From a virus: a stretch of DNA of 26,310 bases. The notes beneath the pieces were generated by a model, which had not been told where the DNA came from, ran no database searches, and saw only the letters and a list, made by a program, of their open reading frames with translations. A program made the position numbers and the translations under genes. Shown here one piece after another: positions 22,483 through 26,310 of this stretch (positions within the stretch are counted from its first letter, which is position 1; each line of letters begins with the position of its first letter). The stretch covers positions 1 to 26,310 of the IMG/VR virus record IMGVR_UViG_3300025120_000459; one strand, given 5' to 3'.

Positions 22483-22932
22483 ATGAATTGGTTATATAAT
22501 GGAAAAGAAATCACGGACATATCACAATTCCCATCAGATACTTTTGGGTTTATATATGAAGTGATTACCCCTAAGGGGAAAAAATATGTGGGTAAAAAAG
22601 TTTTATACCACAACCAAAAGAAAAAACTTACTAAAGTAGAACTATCAGAACAGACGGGGCGTGGAAGGAGAAAAACCTTTAAAATAGTTCAAAAAGAAAG
22701 CGATTGGAAAAAATATATAGGATCAAATACTAAATTAAAAAATCAAATTGCTGAAGGAGAAGTTACGCTGGAAAATCTGAAAAAACACATTATTGAAATA
22801 GGTTTTAATAAAAAACATCTTACGTACTTAGAAACTAAATATCTATTTAAGCTTGAAGTATTAGAAAACCCAGATTTATATTATAACGATAACATATTAG
22901 GGAAATTCTTTACATCAGACTTTGCTCCCTAA
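22483..22932 (+). CDS. GIY-YIG-like putative endonuclease
   Basis: A 149-residue protein starting MNWLYNGKEI. FGFIYEV (GFIY at 22-25) followed by GKKYVGKKV (YVG at 35-37) gives the GIY...YIG arrangement of GIY-YIG nucleases, with a shortened spacing. The rest contains SDWKKYIGSN, a candidate catalytic Glu in LTYLETKYLF (Glu117) and a late Asn (LYYNDN). Related proteins are common in T4-like phages and are annotated as putative Seg-like or phage endonucleases. It may act in DNA processing or as a freestanding homing endonuclease. It lies between the fibre gene and the primase. There is no conserved HNH or zinc motif. The family assignment is moderate, the activity unproven. Confidence 0.65.
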   Translation: MNWLYNGKEITDISQFPSDTFGFIYEVITPKGKKYVGKKVLYHNQKKKLTKVELSEQTGRGRRKTFKIVQKESDWKKYIGSNTKLKNQIAEGEVTLENLKKHIIEIGFNKKHLTYLETKYLFKLEVLENPDLYYNDNILGKFFTSDFAP

Positions 22933-22951
22933 ATTAGGATTCGTATATTAC
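22922..22951 (+). promoter_or_regulatory. Candidate Bacteroidetes-type promoter for the primase gene
   Basis: TTG at 22922-22924, 19 bases, then TATATTAC at 22944-22951. The 10-mer TTCGTATATT at 22940-22949 is identical to that in the DUF932 promoter candidate. Transcription would begin at or next to the ATG at 22957, giving a leaderless message unless the start is the ATG at 22984. Confidence 0.35.
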
Positions 22952-22956
22952 CACCA

Positions 22957-23880
22957 ATGGTAAATCAGTTACTAGTATCTTTAATGGACTCTGTCCTAGG
23001 CAAAGGTAAACAAACATCCAGGGGTAATCATGCTTACCACTGTCCTTTTTGTAAGCATCACAAACCTAAAATGGAAGTGAACTTTACAGAAAATAAAAAA
23101 GGACATAACCCTTGGCATTGTTGGGTGTGCAATACCCGAGGTAAGACTATCCCTAATCTTCTAAAGAAAATAGAAGCATATGATAAAATCGAAGAAGCAA
23201 AACGATTAATCCCTCAGGGCTCATTTGTTGAAGAAGTCATAGTAAAAAATAATTTATTTCTTCCTAAAGAATATATTCCATTTATAGATAAACCTAATAG
23301 TTTGATGGCCCGACACGCTCTTGCTTATTTAAAAACTAGAGGGGTTACTAGAGAGGATATGATTAAATATCATATGGGGTATTGCGAAACAGGAGAATAC
23401 CAAAACATGGTTATTATTCCCTCCTATGATGCTATAGGTAATTTAAATTATTTTACGGCTCGCAGTTTTGAAAAAGAACCATATAGAAAATATAAAAACC
23501 CATCAGTATCTCGCGATATTGTGCCGTTTGAAATGTTTATAAACTGGAATAGCCCGTTAGTATTGTGCGAAGGACCATTTGACGCCATAGCCATCAAAAG
23601 AAATGCTATCCCGCTGTTAGGAAAAAATATACAAACCAATCTAATGAAGAAAATAGTTTCTTCTAAAGTCGAAAAAATTTATATAGCACTAGATAGTGAT
23701 GCACTTAAATCATCACTCAAATTTTGTGAAAAGTTTATGAATGAGGGTAAAGAGGTTCATTTATTAGAAATGGACGATAAAGACCCTAGTGATTTAGGAT
23801 TCAAACGTTTTACTGAACTTATTCAAAAGTCTACCCCCCTAACTTTATCTGGGCTTTTGGCTAGAAAATTAGCCCTATGA
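22957..23880 (+). CDS. DNA primase (CHC2-type zinc finger and TOPRIM)
   Basis: A 307-residue primase. A zinc-binding site lies at residues 28-60 (YHCPFCKHH ... WHCWVCNTRG; Cys29, Cys32, Cys55, Cys58), used to read template. The middle part includes ALAYLKTRGVTREDMIKYHM and MVIIPSYDAIGNLNYFTARS, as in DnaG-like proteins. The TOPRIM fold follows, with the catalytic Glu in LVLCEGPFDAIAI (near residue 204) and the Asp-x-Asp in IYIALDSDAL (near residue 245). It would make RNA primers for lagging-strand synthesis with the phage helicase, which is not in this window. Its stop overlaps the start of the PD-(D/E)XK gene as ATGA. ATG at 22984 is an alternative start. Confidence 0.9.
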   Translation: MVNQLLVSLMDSVLGKGKQTSRGNHAYHCPFCKHHKPKMEVNFTENKKGHNPWHCWVCNTRGKTIPNLLKKIEAYDKIEEAKRLIPQGSFVEEVIVKNNLFLPKEYIPFIDKPNSLMARHALAYLKTRGVTREDMIKYHMGYCETGEYQNMVIIPSYDAIGNLNYFTARSFEKEPYRKYKNPSVSRDIVPFEMFINWNSPLVLCEGPFDAIAIKRNAIPLLGKNIQTNLMKKIVSSKVEKIYIALDSDALKSSLKFCEKFMNEGKEVHLLEMDDKDPSDLGFKRFTELIQKSTPLTLSGLLARKLAL

Positions 23881-24641
23881 AACAAATTAAAAAACAATAT
23901 GGTAGAGTATTAGAAATCTCTGATGACCATAAACAAATCACCCTCCCAGACGGTAGATATTACCAAAGAAATGGTGAATATTATCCATCAGTAACTTATG
24001 TATTAAGCCATTATCCCAAAGGTAAATTTTTCGAGGATTGGCTAAAAAAGGTAGGATACTCAGCAGATTATATTGTCAAAAGAGCAAGTGAAGAAGGTAC
24101 ACAAGTACATGAAATGATTGAAGATTATCTTAATGGTAAGGAATTATCATTTTTAGAACATGGCATCCCTATGTATGCCCCTAATGTTTGGCAAATGTTT
24201 TTACGCTTTGTTGATTTTTGGGAAGAATATAAACCTACTCTTATTGAAGCAGAAATTCATCTATTTTCAGACGAATTAAAAGTAGCAGGAACCTGTGATA
24301 TGGTTTGTGAAATAAATGGTGAGTTATGGGTTATAGATTTTAAAACATCTAACCACCTTCAAACAACATATGATTTACAAACTGCTATGTACGCTAAATG
24401 TTTTGAGGAATGTTTTGGTAAAAAAGTAGATCGTACAGGGGTATTATGGTTAAAATCATCCAAGCGGGGTCCTAAAAAAGATAAGATTCAAGGTAAAGGA
24501 TGGGAAATGTATGAATCCAAAAGAACCCAAAAAGATAATTTAGACATCTATAGAGCAGTCCGTACTTTATTTGATATAGAAAATCCTAATCATAAACCTG
24601 CTTTTACTGAATTCCGAACCACAGCTAAAAGAAATTTGTAA
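23877..24641 (+). CDS. PD-(D/E)XK nuclease, RecB/Cas4-like
   Basis: A 254-residue protein of the PD-(D/E)XK superfamily, RecB/Cas4-like branch. Seen motifs are GTQVHEMIEDYL (His78), the acidic strand ending IEAEIHLFS (Glu126), AGTCDMVCE (Asp141), WVIDFKTS (Asp154 and Lys156, the D-x-K core) and LQTAMYAKCF (Gln168...Tyr172), in the right order. These proteins cut or resect DNA using two metals. No helicase domain and no Fe-S cluster Cys set is present, so it is a stand-alone nuclease. It is translationally coupled to the primase by ATGA, which suggests a role in replication or recombination. It could act in end-processing or host-DNA degradation; the specificity is not readable. Confidence 0.85.
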   Translation: MKQIKKQYGRVLEISDDHKQITLPDGRYYQRNGEYYPSVTYVLSHYPKGKFFEDWLKKVGYSADYIVKRASEEGTQVHEMIEDYLNGKELSFLEHGIPMYAPNVWQMFLRFVDFWEEYKPTLIEAEIHLFSDELKVAGTCDMVCEINGELWVIDFKTSNHLQTTYDLQTAMYAKCFEECFGKKVDRTGVLWLKSSKRGPKKDKIQGKGWEMYESKRTQKDNLDIYRAVRTLFDIENPNHKPAFTEFRTTAKRNL

Positions 24642-24650
24642 TATTTATAA
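24641..24650 (+). promoter_or_regulatory. ATATTTATAA motif before the kinase/nucleotidyltransferase pair
   Basis: ATATTTATAA with core TATTTATA at 24642-24649, 14 bases before the GTG start at 24664. It overlaps the stop codon of the preceding nuclease gene. It is farther from the start than the other copies. Confidence 0.4.
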
Positions 24651-24663
24651 CAAATATTCTACT

Positions 24664-25458
24664 GTGAAATTATACGATATACTAAAAGAAATACAAGGTA
24701 AACCTAAAGCTATTATATTAGCAGGAGCCCCTGGAGCTGGAAAGGGGTATATTTTAAGGGGTTTAGATTTAGAAGGTTTAAAAGTATTAAATGTAGATGA
24801 CATTTATGTCCCTATGTTAAAAAAAGCTAATATAACATTAGACTTAAAAAATGCTACCCCCGAAGAAAGAAGCAAACAAGCAATTGCTATGGGTGCTGCT
24901 AATAGGGAATTTAAACAAGATGTAGCTAATACTATTGAAGGAAAGCAATCTTTCATATTAGATGGTACGGGAGCTTCATTTAAACAAACTTCTAAGTTAA
25001 AAACCGAGTTAGAAGAAACAGGATATGAAGTATTTATGTTGTATGTTTATACTGATTTAGAACGATCCTTAAAACAAAATCAGGACCGATATGAAAAATC
25101 AGACGGTAAAGATAGAAGTTTAGCACCAGGTATTGTAATGAAAACTTGGAAAGAAGTAACTCAAAACTTTAAGCCTTATAAAGATTTATTTGGTTCTAAT
25201 TTCACTTCTGTAGCTAATACTTTAGAGGATCAAGAAATTTCTAATTTAGAAGATATTATTAATATATATCTTACTCCTTTTGACCCTAAGGGCACTAAAC
25301 CTAAAACACCTAAAGAACAAGCTAGATCGGATGCTCGAAAAGCTAAAGACGCTGAAGAAATAAGAGCTATGTTAAATGATAAATTCATAAAAGATATAGT
25401 GAACAATTCAGTATCTAAAGAAGAAGCTCAATCTAAATTAAAATCTTTTTTAGCATGA
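24664..25458 (+). CDS. P-loop kinase-like protein with capsid-targeting-like N-terminus
   Basis: A 264-residue protein from a GTG start; no upstream ATG is available after the preceding gene. Walker A is GAPGAGKG (residues 21-28). NVDDIYV (43-49) and SFILDGTGAS (~95-104) match the substrate-Asp and strand-3 positions of zeta-toxin/adenylate-kinase-like P-loop kinases, and NQDRYEKSDGKDRSLAPG resembles an Arg-rich lid. The substrate is unknown. The N-terminus (MKLYDILKEIQG) resembles the T4 internal-protein capsid-targeting peptide, known to me as MKTYQEFIAE, with an L/I-x-x-E cleavage-like step. The C-terminal ~50 residues are Lys/Glu-rich helical (PKTPKEQARSDARKAKDAEE). It is coupled by ATGA to a nucleotidyltransferase gene. 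Confidence 0.75.
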   Translation: MKLYDILKEIQGKPKAIILAGAPGAGKGYILRGLDLEGLKVLNVDDIYVPMLKKANITLDLKNATPEERSKQAIAMGAANREFKQDVANTIEGKQSFILDGTGASFKQTSKLKTELEETGYEVFMLYVYTDLERSLKQNQDRYEKSDGKDRSLAPGIVMKTWKEVTQNFKPYKDLFGSNFTSVANTLEDQEISNLEDIINIYLTPFDPKGTKPKTPKEQARSDARKAKDAEEIRAMLNDKFIKDIVNNSVSKEEAQSKLKSFLA

Positions 25459-26310
25459 ACAATTTAGTTAAAGCATTAATAGAGGGTATTATAAGTGAAG
25501 AAGAATCTTCTAAGAAAAAAATAATTGGGATGTTTGGTGGAGGTTTTAAACCACCAACAGCAGGTCACTTAGAGGTAGTAAAACGAGCTTTACAAGAAAA
25601 TCCTGAAATGGATGCCTTAATTATATTGGTGGGTAGCGGAACTCGGAATTCAATTAGCCAAGAAGAATCACTTGCTATTTGGAATATATATAAAAAATCC
25701 CTTCCTAATAAAGTAAGAGTAATGGCATCCCCAGATAATAAACCCCCTATCGGTGCTATATATTCTTATGCTAAAAAAAATCCTGATAAAGAAATTTATT
25801 GGTTTATAGGTGCTCGAGAAGGAAATGAAGGAGATTTCCAAGATATAGCAGATCGTACTAAATCACTTCGTAAAGGTGATTACTCAAATATTAAAGTTAA
25901 AGAAATAATAACAGGTGGATCTGTCAGTGGTACTAAAGCTAGACAGGCATTATTAGCTAAAGATAAAGAAACATTTATTCAATTTCTCCCAAATATCCCT
26001 GAAATAGATGAAATTTGGGATATGCTTACGGATGTAGTTAAAGAACGAATTAATTTTACCCCTGATTTTATAACACAGGGTGATGTAGATTTTGTAGATG
26101 ATATGGCTGATAGAAAATTATCTCCCATAGACATAGATCTTTCAGGTAACCATTTTTTTGATAGGTTAAATGACCCTAGAAACTACCCAGACATATCAAT
26201 TGAAGAATTAGAAGATTTTTTTGATAAATTATCCGATGAAAAAGAAGATTTTATTGAATTTCTTAAAAAGTATAAAGATGTAGTAGTAAAAGATACGGAA
26301 ACTAATATTA
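25455..26310 (+). CDS. Nucleotidyltransferase (NMNAT/cytidylyltransferase-like), 3'-partial
   Basis: The ATG overlaps the preceding stop (ATGA), and the frame is open for 285 codons to the window edge. GMFGGGFKPPTAGHLEVVKR holds the nucleotidyltransferase nucleotide-binding motif GxFxPxTxGH (residues ~28-38). ALIILVGSGTRNSIS follows as a second strand-loop. SVSGTKARQALL (~156-167) corresponds to the SxTxxR motif. This is the fold of NMN adenylyltransferase, CoaD and cytidylyltransferases, which join a phosphate substrate to a nucleoside phosphate. The substrate is not decided. The N-terminus (MNNLVKALIEGIISEEE) is a short Glu-rich helix like that of the upstream kinase. Residues after ~185 form an acidic extension (ELEDFFDKLSDEKEDF) with no counterpart in simple NMNATs; it may belong to an added domain. 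Confidence 0.8.
   Translation, partial: MNNLVKALIEGIISEEESSKKKIIGMFGGGFKPPTAGHLEVVKRALQENPEMDALIILVGSGTRNSISQEESLAIWNIYKKSLPNKVRVMASPDNKPPIGAIYSYAKKNPDKEIYWFIGAREGNEGDFQDIADRTKSLRKGDYSNIKVKEIITGGSVSGTKARQALLAKDKETFIQFLPNIPEIDEIWDMLTDVVKERINFTPDFITQGDVDFVDDMADRKLSPIDIDLSGNHFFDRLNDPRNYPDISIEELEDFFDKLSDEKEDFIEFLKKYKDVVVKDTETNI

Noticed and set aside
1-26310. tRNA genes, integrase, attachment sites, insertion sequences or a diversity-generating retroelement
   Set aside because: I looked for cloverleaf-type arms in the gaps, for recombinase, transposase or reverse-transcriptase motifs, and for template/variable repeat pairs near the fibre gene, and saw none.

Overview
The window is 26.3 kb of an AT-rich, tailed-phage (or prophage-like) genome of the T4-like contractile-tailed type. 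The T4-family markers are a gp55-type late sigma factor (4484-5221), a gp5-type hub/spike protein without a lysozyme domain (5574-6755), a gp25-type wedge protein (7942-8367) and a gp6/Baseplate_J-type wedge protein (8367-10295). All genes lie on the + strand, are tightly packed, and are mostly joined by ATGA or TAATG stop/start overlaps. I see no convincing Shine-Dalgarno sequence before any start. Two intergenic regions fit the Bacteroidetes -33 TTG / -7 TA-box pattern. Together with the Gly-Ser-Ser/Gly-Thr-Ser collagen-like fibre, this suggests a phage of aquatic Bacteroidetes. The host assignment is inference.

Layout. 1-615: end of an upstream gene (partial) and a small fibre-like protein. 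616-1627: a DUF932 gene with its own candidate promoter, leader hairpin and downstream GC hairpin, and with unusual arginine codon use. 1628-3439: small genes of mostly unknown function, including a DUF458/RNase H-like protein and a 53-residue gene nested between its neighbours. 3436-5221: an HD hydrolase, a membrane-anchored small protein and the late sigma factor, chained by ATGA overlaps. 5233-10295: baseplate hub and wedge genes. 10304-17793: large structural proteins, including a DNRLRE-like protein and a 1169-residue protein with a lectin-like insert. 17839-22473: a conserved structural protein, two paralogous fibre or tail proteins and a collagen-like fibre. 22483-24641: a GIY-YIG-like protein, a CHC2/TOPRIM primase and a RecB/Cas4-like PD-(D/E)XK nuclease. 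24664-end: a P-loop kinase-like protein and a nucleotidyltransferase that runs off the window.

How it fits together. The late sigma factor sits directly upstream of the baseplate genes it would be expected to switch on. A 9-base motif, ATATTTATA, recurs just upstream of five gene starts that open overlapping gene blocks, often only 3-4 bases before the ATG, and may be this phage's late promoter. The primase and nuclease belong to replication and recombination. The last two enzymes, and one small baseplate-operon protein, begin with short helical segments resembling T4 capsid-targeting peptides, which raises the possibility that they are packaged in the head. No tRNA, CRISPR array, insertion sequence or integrase was seen. 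No gene-free stretch exceeds about 110 bases.
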